A stretch of 64,000 nt of DNA, taken from JAAFHB01 sp963677935. Lineage in GTDB: Bacteria; Bacteroidota; Bacteroidia; Bacteroidales; Prolixibacteraceae. The stretch is from contig CAXXEH010000003.1 in the NCBI GenBank assembly GCA_963677935.2, forward strand, positions 3,782,001 to 3,846,000. The letters are read 5' to 3'. A program made the translations under genes and the position numbers. Position 1 is the first letter of the stretch. Each line of letters opens with the position of its first letter. Positions 17,760 to 26,318 of the stretch are shown one piece after another. The notes under the pieces were generated by a model that saw only the letters and a list, made by a program, of their open reading frames with translations, was not told the origin of the DNA and did no database searches.

Positions 17760-20700
17760 TTAGTATTTCAATATCGAAAAATAGAATGTCGCGCCTTTAT
17801 CTGGCTCTGCTTCTGCCCAAATTCGCCCCCCATGTTTCAGAATGATGCGCTGAACATTGGCAAGTCCGATTCCTGTCCCTTCAAATTCCTCCTCTGAATG
17901 TAGTCTCTGAAATACCCCAAATAACTTTGGCGCGTATTTCATATCAAAACCTACTCCATTATCCCGGATGTAAAAAATATATTCTGTTTGTTCTTCCTGA
18001 TAACCAATTTGTATCAATGATTCTTCCCGTGGCATGCTGTATTTTACTGCATTTTCGAGCAGGTTCACCCACACCTGCCGAAATAGATTACCATCGACAA
18101 AAACTTCCGGCAATTTAGCGATATTCCAACCTATTTTGTGCCCTTCATTCGAATTTCTTATCTGTATTACTGTATTTTCCACCAGTTGGTCCATGTTAAC
18201 CTTTGATTTTTTTATTTCCGCACGACCGGTTCTCGAAAAGCTTAACAGGTCATCAATCAGCGTTCCCATTTTTTTCGCTGCATTGTTAATGACTTCCAGG
18301 TAGTGAAGCGATTTTTCGGGCAGTTGAGCAGCCGAATCTTTTGTCAACATTTCTGCAAATCCGCAGATGTGTCTTAAAGGAGCCCGCAAATCGTGAGAAA
18401 CAGAGTAGGAGAAAGCCTCAAGTTCCTTGTTTACCGCTTCAAGTTGAGTGGTCCGTTCAATTACACGGCGTTCGAGTGTCTCATTGAGATTTCGGATCTC
18501 TTCCTCTGCCCGCTTTCGGTCGGTAATATCCGTAACGATTGCATGGAGGTATTCTTTCCCTTCCATGGTAATGAGGTTACTGAAAACTTCAACATCACTT
18601 AAGGAACCATCTGCCTTCAGGTGCTTAAATTCGGAACTAACTTTTTTATGTGTTTTTGAATCTTTCAACGCAGCCTGAATTTCTGATGAGTAGAGGGTGT
18701 TTATTTGCCGCAGATTCATCTTCCTGAGTTCTTCACGCGACCATCCATAATATTGAGCGGCAGCGTAATTAGCGTCAAAAATATTTGCCGTTTCAGGATC
18801 GATAATAAGTTTGACCGCACTATGCTCTTCAAATAATTTACGGTAATCCTCCTCGCTGCGGCGCAATTTATCTTCTGCCATCTTTCGTTCGGTGACATCG
18901 CTGATTGTTCCGATTAGCCTGGTCGGCTGATTATTGGAATCTATTTCCAAAACGGCCAATCCGTGTACCCACCGTTCCTGGCCGTTATCCTGCCTGATGA
19001 TTTTATATTCCTTGTCAAATTTCCGGAGCATCCCTAAGACCTCATTCAATACGTAATCGGTCATAATTTTCTGCCAATCAGGATGAATGATAAGTGTCCA
19101 GGCTTCAAACGACCGGATATAACTTTCATCGATACCGAAAATCTTATCCAGGGTTTCAGAACTTTTCCACAAACCGGTTGACAAATCCCATGCAAAACTG
19201 CCCAAATTGGCAACTGACTGCGATTCACGCAATAATCGTTCACTCTCGATAAGCTCTTCTTCAGAATGTTTACGGCCGGTAATGTCAATAAAGCTGATTA
19301 ACACTTCGATAAGTTCCCCATTTGGATCAAAAACAGGTACCCCGTTAACAGAAAGCCAGGCAATATCATTTGATTCAGGCCTTTCAACACCAAGAATAAG
19401 ATCTTTAAACGGTTCTTTTGAGACAATAATTCTGTTGACCGGGTATTCTTCAAGAGTGACCGGTATATGGTTTTCATGAATAAATTTCCATCGCGGGTCG
19501 ATAGCCAGTTTACCAGTCATCTGATCATCACTAAAGCCCAGTAATTCAGATGCCCGATGGTTGCTCATCACAATTGAACTATCCGGCGCATGTACAATGA
19601 CACCCGCTTCAAGATTATTTAGCAAACTGCGGTACCGTTTTTCGCTCTTTTGCAATACTTCGGCTGTCCGTCTTCGATCGGTGATATCCTGGATCGAGGT
19701 TATAAAATAGAGTGGTTTGCCCGCCTTGTCCCGCTGGAGAATTGTGCTGATATCAATCCAGACGATATGACCGTCCTTATGAAAATACCGCTTTTCCCAT
19801 CGCATTGATAAATTGAGACCGCTAATAATTGAATTCACATTCTCCTGATCTCTTTCCACATCGTCAGGATAGGTTAAATCCTGCCACTTTGCCTGTTTCA
19901 ATTCTTCTTCAGAGTATCCTAATATCTGTCTGAATTGATTATTTGTTAATACTCCGCCGTCAATAGAAGTAATTGAAATTCCAACTGAAGAATACTCAAA
20001 AATATTTCTGAAATACTCTTCGTTAACGCGGGCCTCTTCTTCCGCTTTCTCCCTTTCAGCAATCTGCTCATGAAGCTGTCTGTTGGCAACTTCCAACTCT
20101 TTAGTCCGTTCCCTGACCCGGTGTTCCACTTCCTCCAGGACCTTCTGCAACTCTCCCTGCAGGTAAATCAATTTATCCTTTTCCTTTTCAAGCTCCTGGT
20201 TGACCATCCTTAACTGATGGGGACTGGGTATGGAAAGGAGTTTGGGCAATACCGGCCAAAGTACGATTGCCGTAGCCAAAGAAATTAGGGCGCATAAGGC
20301 ATCAACCGTTGCCTGCTCCCAATTTACGGGCCACCAGAGTCCAATTACATGCATAATATGGGTGGTTCCGCATGCCAGAATGAATAGTCCGAAAAGGAAA
20401 ATAATCCAGGTAAATGGCATATCTTTTCGTTTCCGCAGAAATACAACCAGGAAAAATGGAATGGATGCGTAGGATATGGCAATGATGGCATTTGCAATAG
20501 CCATGACCATCATCAAAAGGGGTGTCATGGTACCGGTGATCGTTCCTTTGATTTCCATATTTCCACCCGGCATAAGGACCATTGGACCGATAATAAGGAT
20601 TGCCAGTGCTGCAGCCGGGGCAATGATGCGGGGCAATAATTCGAGCGATTGCCGAAGGATGGTCTTTCTCGGGGCAAAGGTTTGCACTTTATAGCGGCGT

Positions 20701-23117
20701 AAACGAAGGCTGTTGGTGACGACGAAAATAGAACTGAACGCCATGGCTCCTGCCGCAAACATCGGACTAAGCAAACCGTAAGCCGCAATTGGGATCAATG
20801 CCACGTTGTAGAAAAGCGCCCAGATCAGGTTCTGAACGATAGTTTGCGAAGTTCCGCGCGATAAAGAGATGGCGCGGCCAATTCCCGACAGTTCGCCGCT
20901 AATAATTGTAATTCCGGCTGCAGCTATTGCTATATCGGTACCGGTTCCAATCGCGATACCAACATCAGCCTGCGCCAGGGCGGGTGCATCGTTGATGCCA
21001 TCACCCACCATTGCTACCTTTGGATGGGCAAAATTGCCTAACGTGCATTGTTCCTGAAGCTTTCGGATCGCATCAGCCTTTTCGCCGGGCAACACTTCAG
21101 CCAATACACGATCGATACCCACTTCTCTGGCAATAGCATTGGCAGTGCTTTGGTTGTCGCCAGTGATCATCACAATATCCATCCCTAACCGGCGTAGGTC
21201 GGCGATGGCCTGTTTTGCTCCCGATTTCACGGTATCGGCTACTGCGATGATTCCGATAGGCGTGGCAGGATTAACATCATCGGTTTGCCTGACAGCAACG
21301 ATCATGGCAGTCTTCCCTTCAGCCTGGAGTCTTACAATTTCTAATTGAATTTCATCCGTAGAAATTCCTTCGTTCTGCATCATGCGCAGATTCCCGATTG
21401 AAATAGTTTTATCGTCAACTACAGCCCTGACACCAAGTCCGCCAAATGAACGGGATTGTTGCGGTTGACGATAAACCAAACCTCTCTCTCTTGCTGCAAT
21501 TAGCATAGCGCTACCCAAAGGATGTTCTGATCCTTGTTCAGCGCTTGCAGCCACCTTCAGAACTTCATCGGCAGAATGACTGGCCAGAGGAATGATATCT
21601 GTCACTTTTGGTTCCCCCCGCGTTATCGTGCCGGTTTTATCTAGTACCACGATGTTTACGCGACCGGCACGTTCCATGATTTCACTGTTTTTAAACAGGA
21701 TACCATTTTCGGCCCCTTTCGATGTACCCACCATAATGGCTGTCGGGGTGGCCAGCCCAATGGCGCAGGGACACGCAATAACAAGAACCGCTATGGCGTT
21801 GATCATGGCCAAAGTCCAGCTTTCGTGTGCAATATATATCCAACCTAAGAAGGTGAACGTGGCAATTCCTATGATGATAGGGACGAAATATTTGCCAATT
21901 TCGTCGGTTAGTTTTTGTATAGGCGCCTTACTTCCCTGGGCTTCCTGGACCATCTTTACAATCTGCGACAAGGTTGTGTTTTTCCCTACCCGGGTGGCTT
22001 CAAACCTGATCATCCCTTCACGGTTGATCGTGGCTCCGATCACTTCATCACCCGGACCCTTGCTAACCGGCATCGACTCGCCGGTAATCATCGACTCTTC
22101 AAAGGCCGAATGCCCCTCGCTGATGATTCCATCAACAGGCACTTTCCCACCGGGGCGCACTACAATAGTATCGCCAATTACAACTTCTTCAATATTAATT
22201 TCTGATTCAACGCTGTTGCGTATCACAAAAGCAGTCCTGGCACGTAATCCGATCAATGCCCGCAGAGCTTCTGAAGTTTTTCCTTTTGCTCTGGTCTCAA
22301 GGTATTTGCCGAGCCTGATCAGGGTGATGATTGCTGCCCCGGTCTCAAAATAAACATTAGGACTATCAATGATCCCCAATGTAACGAAAAGGCCTGAAAA
22401 ATAGGCAGCCGACGAACCCGTCATGATCAGGACATCCATGTTTGCGCTGCCAAACCGAAGGCTTTTAAAGGCCCCTACATAAAACTGCCAGCCGACAACA
22501 AACTGGACAACAGTCGCTGCGGCAAGCATTGCAAACTGATCGTATTCGAACCCTGCAATTTTAAAGTCGCGCATCATACTGAAAATGATGAGTGGCAAGG
22601 TAAATACCAATCCAACGTTCAATAAAAATTTCTGTTTGAGAAGTTCTGATATACGCACTTTTGCCTCAATATCTTCAGCTACTTCGTTTTCTCCAACCTG
22701 AATGATATCGAAACCCGATTTTCGTATCACAGCAGCAAGTTCAGCAATACTGGTCATACCAGGAATATATTCGAGTACTGCCCGTTCTGTGGCATGACTC
22801 ACATTTGCATGAAGTACACCATTGCATCTAATCAGTATTTTCTCCAGCGTTAAGGCATCGGTGTTATCCTGTAGACCGGTAACAGGCAAATCAATACGAC
22901 CGGTTGCCACGCCGTATCCAATCCGCCTGACAGCAGCTATAATATCGATTTCGCTTAGCACCTCTTTATCGAAGGTGACAGAGAGTTTTTCACCTGGAAA
23001 ATCAACACTTGCCGTTTTTATGCCTTGCCGTTTTCTTAATTCCGACTCAATCAACAGAGAACAATTACTACAGGATAAGCCGGTTATAGGAATTATTGAA
23101 CTTTTAATCTCGTTCAT
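17760..23117 (-). CDS. Fusion: Cu+ P1B-ATPase, ETR1-type ethylene-binding domain, PAS x4, histidine kinase
   Basis: 1785 residues in one frame. HMA1 has GLSCSNC (C16, C19); a second HMA-like region (about 88-145) lacks CxxC. The ATPase has TGES (345-348), CPC (449-451), DKTGT with D493, SEHPL (531-535), TGDN (652-655), GDGIND (705-710), and YN (770-771) plus MAFSS (792-796), all Cu+-type. An extra helix (about 831-850) leads into an ethylene-receptor membrane domain (about 868-962): Y883, SIP (885-887), ACGTTH with C916 and H920, the copper ligands of ETR1. A coiled coil (about 966-1030), four PAS domains (about 1030-1150, 1155-1285, 1295-1412, 1420-1537), HisKA with H1575 and HATPase_c (N1689, D1719) follow. 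N876 and D939 replace ETR1 Asp25 and Lys91. The operon continues with two signalling genes. An in-frame artefact is unlikely: reading is continuous and linker and topology are coherent. Confidence 0.93.
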   Translation of the reverse strand: MNEIKSSIIPITGLSCSNCSLLIESELRKRQGIKTASVDFPGEKLSVTFDKEVLSEIDIIAAVRRIGYGVATGRIDLPVTGLQDNTDALTLEKILIRCNGVLHANVSHATERAVLEYIPGMTSIAELAAVIRKSGFDIIQVGENEVAEDIEAKVRISELLKQKFLLNVGLVFTLPLIIFSMMRDFKIAGFEYDQFAMLAAATVVQFVVGWQFYVGAFKSLRFGSANMDVLIMTGSSAAYFSGLFVTLGIIDSPNVYFETGAAIITLIRLGKYLETRAKGKTSEALRALIGLRARTAFVIRNSVESEINIEEVVIGDTIVVRPGGKVPVDGIISEGHSAFEESMITGESMPVSKGPGDEVIGATINREGMIRFEATRVGKNTTLSQIVKMVQEAQGSKAPIQKLTDEIGKYFVPIIIGIATFTFLGWIYIAHESWTLAMINAIAVLVIACPCAIGLATPTAIMVGTSKGAENGILFKNSEIMERAGRVNIVVLDKTGTITRGEPKVTDIIPLASHSADEVLKVAASAEQGSEHPLGSAMLIAARERGLVYRQPQQSRSFGGLGVRAVVDDKTISIGNLRMMQNEGISTDEIQLEIVRLQAEGKTAMIVAVRQTDDVNPATPIGIIAVADTVKSGAKQAIADLRRLGMDIVMITGDNQSTANAIAREVGIDRVLAEVLPGEKADAIRKLQEQCTLGNFAHPKVAMVGDGINDAPALAQADVGIAIGTGTDIAIAAAGITIISGELSGIGRAISLSRGTSQTIVQNLIWALFYNVALIPIAAYGLLSPMFAAGAMAFSSIFVVTNSLRLRRYKVQTFAPRKTILRQSLELLPRIIAPAAALAILIIGPMVLMPGGNMEIKGTITGTMTPLLMMVMAIANAIIAISYASIPFFLVVFLRKRKDMPFTWIIFLFGLFILACGTTHIMHVIGLWWPVNWEQATVDALCALISLATAIVLWPVLPKLLSIPSPHQLRMVNQELEKEKDKLIYLQGELQKVLEEVEHRVRERTKELEVANRQLHEQIAEREKAEEEARVNEEYFRNIFEYSSVGISITSIDGGVLTNNQFRQILGYSEEELKQAKWQDLTYPDDVERDQENVNSIISGLNLSMRWEKRYFHKDGHIVWIDISTILQRDKAGKPLYFITSIQDITDRRRTAEVLQKSEKRYRSLLNNLEAGVIVHAPDSSIVMSNHRASELLGFSDDQMTGKLAIDPRWKFIHENHIPVTLEEYPVNRIIVSKEPFKDLILGVERPESNDIAWLSVNGVPVFDPNGELIEVLISFIDITGRKHSEEELIESERLLRESQSVANLGSFAWDLSTGLWKSSETLDKIFGIDESYIRSFEAWTLIIHPDWQKIMTDYVLNEVLGMLRKFDKEYKIIRQDNGQERWVHGLAVLEIDSNNQPTRLIGTISDVTERKMAEDKLRRSEEDYRKLFEEHSAVKLIIDPETANIFDANYAAAQYYGWSREELRKMNLRQINTLYSSEIQAALKDSKTHKKVSSEFKHLKADGSLSDVEVFSNLITMEGKEYLHAIVTDITDRKRAEEEIRNLNETLERRVIERTTQLEAVNKELEAFSYSVSHDLRAPLRHICGFAEMLTKDSAAQLPEKSLHYLEVINNAAKKMGTLIDDLLSFSRTGRAEIKKSKVNMDQLVENTVIQIRNSNEGHKIGWNIAKLPEVFVDGNLFRQVWVNLLENAVKYSMPREESLIQIGYQEEQTEYIFYIRDNGVGFDMKYAPKLFGVFQRLHSEEEFEGTGIGLANVQRIILKHGGRIWAEAEPDKGATFYFSILKY
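20232..20516 (-). other. Ethylene-binding (ETR1-type) three-helix domain within the fusion gene
   Basis: Codons about 868-962. The spacing from the Tyr of helix 1 (Y883) to the copper-ligand Cys (C916) is 33 residues, the same as Tyr32 to Cys65 in Arabidopsis ETR1 as I recall that sequence. C916-G-T-T-H920 matches the Cys65-Gly-Ala-Thr-His69 motif. Helix 3 ends with SLATAIVLWPVLPKLLSIPSP, typical of bacterial members. The loop between helices 2 and 3 is about three residues shorter than in ETR1. Confidence 0.85.
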
Positions 23118-23249
23118 CGGATATAAATATTATTTCCCCGGGTTACTGATTTTATCACTCCCCATTAAATTGCAGTGTACTTTTAAAGATCAGGTTATCG
23201 AAATAAAACAGGCAGTGGCAATCACTTTTGAGCTAAACGTTTATATGGT

Positions 23250-23257
23250 CAAAATTA
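23250..23257 (-). promoter_or_regulatory. Candidate -7 box for the fusion-gene operon
   Basis: On the minus strand the sequence reads TAATTTTG, a perfect TAnnTTTG box, about 130 bases before the ATG at 23117. No clear TTTG -33 element lies at the right distance, so support is partial. It would leave a leader of roughly 125 bases. Confidence 0.35.
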
Positions 23258-23541
23258 TAAAAGTTTTCCCGACATTCATGGAATAATTTGTCAAACCCAA
23301 TAATTATTTATTTTCAGTTTTGGAACATGTTTCCCCATAATCCGACTAAAAACAGGAGCTTCTCTCCACCTTTATTGCAGAGTTGGGGAGGTAGGATATG
23401 TCCACCATTGGATCTTATAATTGTCGCATTAAATTTTTTAGTTTGATGGGAATCCAGATTTCCTCTTCTGAATTAGGGTCTTCATTCCTGTATTTCTCTC
23501 CCAATATCTCGAAATGGGACTTCCTCAGTTCCCTAAATAAT

Positions 23542-23581
23542 ATCCCCGGGTAATGCTCACTTCGTTCGCTCACCCGGGGAT
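23542..23581. repeat. 10-bp GC-rich inverted repeat downstream of aspS
   Basis: ATCCCCGGGT (23542-23551) pairs perfectly with ACCCGGGGAT (23572-23581) around a 20-base loop. It sits about 95 bases after the aspS stop. There is no T-run on either side, so it could be a 3' stabiliser or a REP-like element rather than a classical terminator. Confidence 0.5.
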
Positions 23582-23675
23582 GTTCATAATCCACCCAGAA
23601 AGGGCAGTGTCTAAAAACCAGTATTTACAATCTAAACAACTGAAATAACTATTGTTACATTACCAGAGTCACAAA

Positions 23676-25436
23676 TTAACCCTTTGCTTTTGGCATGATC
23701 AGTGAAAGGCAAAGTTCGTCGAGTTGTGCCTGAGCAATCTCAGCTGGTGCGTCGTTCATCACATCGCGACCGGAATTATTTTTCGGGAAGGCGATCACAT
23801 CCCGGATCGAGTCCAGGCCGGCAAACATTGAAGTAAGCCGGTCAAATCCAAAAGCGATACCAGCATGGGGTGGCGCTCCATATTTAAAGGCCTCCATGAG
23901 GAATCCAAACTGGTTTTCAGCATCCTGTTTGGTAAAGCCCAAAGTTTTAAACATCTTAGCCTGAAGTTCACTGTCAAAGATCCTCACAGAACCCCCGCCA
24001 ATCTCAACACCATTGATCACCAGGTCATACGCATTTGCCCTGATCTTTCCCGGATCGGAGTCCAATAAAGAGATATCCTCCGGTTTTGGTGAAGTAAAAG
24101 GATGATGCATTGCATGCCAGCGTGCTGACTCTTCATTCCATTCGAGTAACGGGAAATCGATCACCCAAAGCGGTTTGAAATTTTCTTTATCCATTAATCC
24201 GCATTGACGTCCCATCTCAAGACGAAGTATAGATAAAGCAGGAAGCGTACGCGCTTTCTCCCCGGAAAGGATTAAAAGCAAATCTCCCGGTTTTGCTTCG
24301 AAGGTATCGCGCCATTTTATGAGATCTTCCTGTGTATAGAACTTATCGACAGATGATTTAACCGATCCATCCTCATTAACTTTGGCATAAATAAGTCCTT
24401 TGGCGCCAACCTGAGGCCGTTTGACAAATTCGGTAAGGGCGTCGAGTTGTTTGCGGGTATACTCGCCGCAACCCGGTGCACATATTCCACCAATATACTC
24501 AGCATCATCAAAAACTTTAAATTCTTTACCCTTGACGATATTTGTCAGATCTTTGAATTTAAGGTCAAAGCGAATATCAGGTTTGTCATTACCATAATTT
24601 TCCATTGCTTCGGCATAGGTCATCCGCGGAAAGGCTCCCGGGTCGATCCCCTTGATCTCTTTAAACAGATGGCGGGTAAGCCCTTCGAACATGTTCAGAA
24701 CGTCTTCCTGCTGTACAAACGACATCTCACAATCGATCTGTGTAAATTCGGGCTGCCGGTCAGCGCGAAGATCCTCATCACGGAAACACTTTACAATCTG
24801 ATAATAACGATCAAATCCGGCAACCATCAGCAATTGCTTAAAGATCTGAGGTGATTGTGGCAACGCATAAAACTGGTTGGGGTTCATTCTTGAAGGAACG
24901 ACAAAGTCGCGTGCCCCTTCAGGAGTTGATCTGATCAGCACAGGTGTTTCGGTTTCGATAAATTGAAGGTCATTAAGGTAATTACGGACCACATGTGCCA
25001 TCTTTGCCCTTAACTCAAGATTTTTCCTGATTGACTCACGTCGCAGATCAAGATAGCGGAATTTCATCCTTAACTCATCTCCCCCATCGGTATCATCCTG
25101 AATCGTGAATGGAGGCAATACAGCCTTATTTAGTATGGTCAGCTCTTTTATATCCAGCTCAATATCACCTGTAGCCATCTTTGGGTTTTTACTTGTTCGC
25201 TCGCGGACAACCCCTTTCACCTGAATCACGTATTCACGTCCCAGTTTATCGAACTGCTCTTTTAATTGAACCGGAGTATTTTCATCGGCCACCAGCTGGG
25301 TGATTCCATAACGGTCGCGAATATCGATGAAAGTCATGGCGCCAAGATTCCTGATTGTTTGAACCCAGCCAGCCAAAACCGGTTCCTGACCCACATGTGT
25401 CAGTCTGAGCTCACCGCAAGTAAAATTTCTGTACAT
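23676..25436 (-). CDS. aspS: Aspartyl-tRNA synthetase
   Basis: 586 residues, the normal bacterial length. An OB-fold anticodon-binding domain (about 1-105) is followed by the class II core: motif 2 FRDEDLRADRQPEFTQ, a GAD insert typical of bacterial AspRS in the middle, and motif 3 GIAFGFDRL near the C-terminus. It charges tRNA-Asp in the cytoplasm. The start MYRNFTCGELR fits the family. The flanking genes are unrelated in function. Confidence 0.97.
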   Translation of the reverse strand: MYRNFTCGELRLTHVGQEPVLAGWVQTIRNLGAMTFIDIRDRYGITQLVADENTPVQLKEQFDKLGREYVIQVKGVVRERTSKNPKMATGDIELDIKELTILNKAVLPPFTIQDDTDGGDELRMKFRYLDLRRESIRKNLELRAKMAHVVRNYLNDLQFIETETPVLIRSTPEGARDFVVPSRMNPNQFYALPQSPQIFKQLLMVAGFDRYYQIVKCFRDEDLRADRQPEFTQIDCEMSFVQQEDVLNMFEGLTRHLFKEIKGIDPGAFPRMTYAEAMENYGNDKPDIRFDLKFKDLTNIVKGKEFKVFDDAEYIGGICAPGCGEYTRKQLDALTEFVKRPQVGAKGLIYAKVNEDGSVKSSVDKFYTQEDLIKWRDTFEAKPGDLLLILSGEKARTLPALSILRLEMGRQCGLMDKENFKPLWVIDFPLLEWNEESARWHAMHHPFTSPKPEDISLLDSDPGKIRANAYDLVINGVEIGGGSVRIFDSELQAKMFKTLGFTKQDAENQFGFLMEAFKYGAPPHAGIAFGFDRLTSMFAGLDSIRDVIAFPKNNSGRDVMNDAPAEIAQAQLDELCLSLIMPKAKG

Positions 25437-25527
25437 TGAATTACATTGTATGATTGAAGCGGTAAAATTACAAAACTGCGGGGATATTTGAAAAAGCAGG
25501 TTGTAAATAGATATATTTGAATTGTAG

Positions 25528-25630
25528 TTGGCAGCTAGCTGCTAGGAGCCGGCTGCCAGCTGCTGGTTTTAAATCATCATTTATTTGGAAGAAATCTGCC
25601 AGTTGCAAGAAGCGAGCCACCAGAAGCATA
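25528..25630. repeat. Intergenic inverted-repeat element (CTGCCAG/TTGCAAG family), copy 1
   Basis: A left part rich in GGCAGCTAGCTGC and GGCTGCCAGCTGCTGG is followed by an AT-rich middle and a right part, CTGCCAGTTGCAAGAAGCGAG. A like-built element lies at 63643-63796. These look like degenerate dispersed palindromes, not genes. Confidence 0.4.
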
Positions 25631-25704
25631 AGATTAACAGAATCGAACATTTATCGAAATCAAAACTTTTGTAAATCATCCCATCGCATTTGCCGAATAA
25701 CCTT

Positions 25705-25712
25705 TACTTTTG
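25705..25712 (+). promoter_or_regulatory. Candidate -7 box for tadA
   Basis: TACTTTTG matches TAnnTTTG exactly, 19 bases before the ATG at 25732, giving a leader of roughly 12 bases. No correctly spaced TTTG is seen upstream. Confidence 0.35.
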
Positions 25713-25731
25713 AGAAAGAAAAAACCTTGTT

Positions 25732-26175
25732 ATGATTGATCCTTTTGATGACGAATATTTTATGAAGAGGGCCCTGGCTGAAGCAGAGCAGGCTTATGCT
25801 GAGGGGGAGATTCCTGTCGGAGCGCTCATTGTTTGCAGAAATCAGATCATTGCAAGGGCGCGCAACCTTACAGAAATGCTCAATGATGTTACCGCACATG
25901 CCGAAATGCAGGCCATTACTGCTGCAGCCAATCTCCTTGGGGGGAAATACCTTACGGGATGTACGTTATATGTAACACTTGAACCATGTACCATGTGTGC
26001 CGGCGCATTGGGATGGTCGCAAATCGACCGGATCGTCTATGGCGCCAGCGATGAGAAAAGGGGTTTCCTGAGATTTGCACCAGATGCCCTTCATCCGAAA
26101 ACACAACTTCTGGGTGGAATTCTTCAAAATGAATGTGGTCTACTCCTCAAACGGTTTTTTGAGGAAAGGCGATAA
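25732..26175 (+). CDS. tadA: tRNA-specific adenosine deaminase
   Basis: 147 residues. The cytidine/deoxycytidylate deaminase zinc site is complete: H56 and E58 in TAHAEMQAI, and C86 and C89 in PCTMCAGAL. The length and the ARARNL segment fit TadA, which converts adenosine 34 to inosine in the tRNA-Arg(ACG) anticodon. It is a single cytoplasmic enzyme gene with its own promoter candidate. A different nucleoside deaminase of the same family is the only realistic alternative. Confidence 0.9.
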   Translation: MIDPFDDEYFMKRALAEAEQAYAEGEIPVGALIVCRNQIIARARNLTEMLNDVTAHAEMQAITAAANLLGGKYLTGCTLYVTLEPCTMCAGALGWSQIDRIVYGASDEKRGFLRFAPDALHPKTQLLGGILQNECGLLLKRFFEERR

Positions 26176-26318
26176 AGAAAAGTGGTGACAATTCGACGAT
26201 TTGACAACAAATCAAACCATAAAATCAGAAATATTTTAGGGTCATCAACATCCAGGGTGCTAAATTTAAAAAAAATCCAGAATGTTTTTTTAACCGGTAA
26301 GATTATTTAATTCAGCCT

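Larger units (their letters stand above)
23118..23675. other. Intergenic region upstream of the copper-ATPase/receptor operon
   Basis: 558 bases between the stop of aspS and the start of the fusion gene, both minus strand. It holds the candidate promoter at 23250-23257 and a strong palindrome at 23542-23581. I see no gene, and no recognisable copper-regulator operator. Confidence 0.5.

Noticed and set aside
21592..22353. 253-residue plus-strand open frame
   Set aside because: It lies wholly antisense to the copper-ATPase part of the fusion gene, whose motifs are intact, and its translation matches no family.
23542..23581. Intrinsic terminator of aspS
   Set aside because: The stem is perfect but no T-run follows, so I list it only as an inverted repeat.
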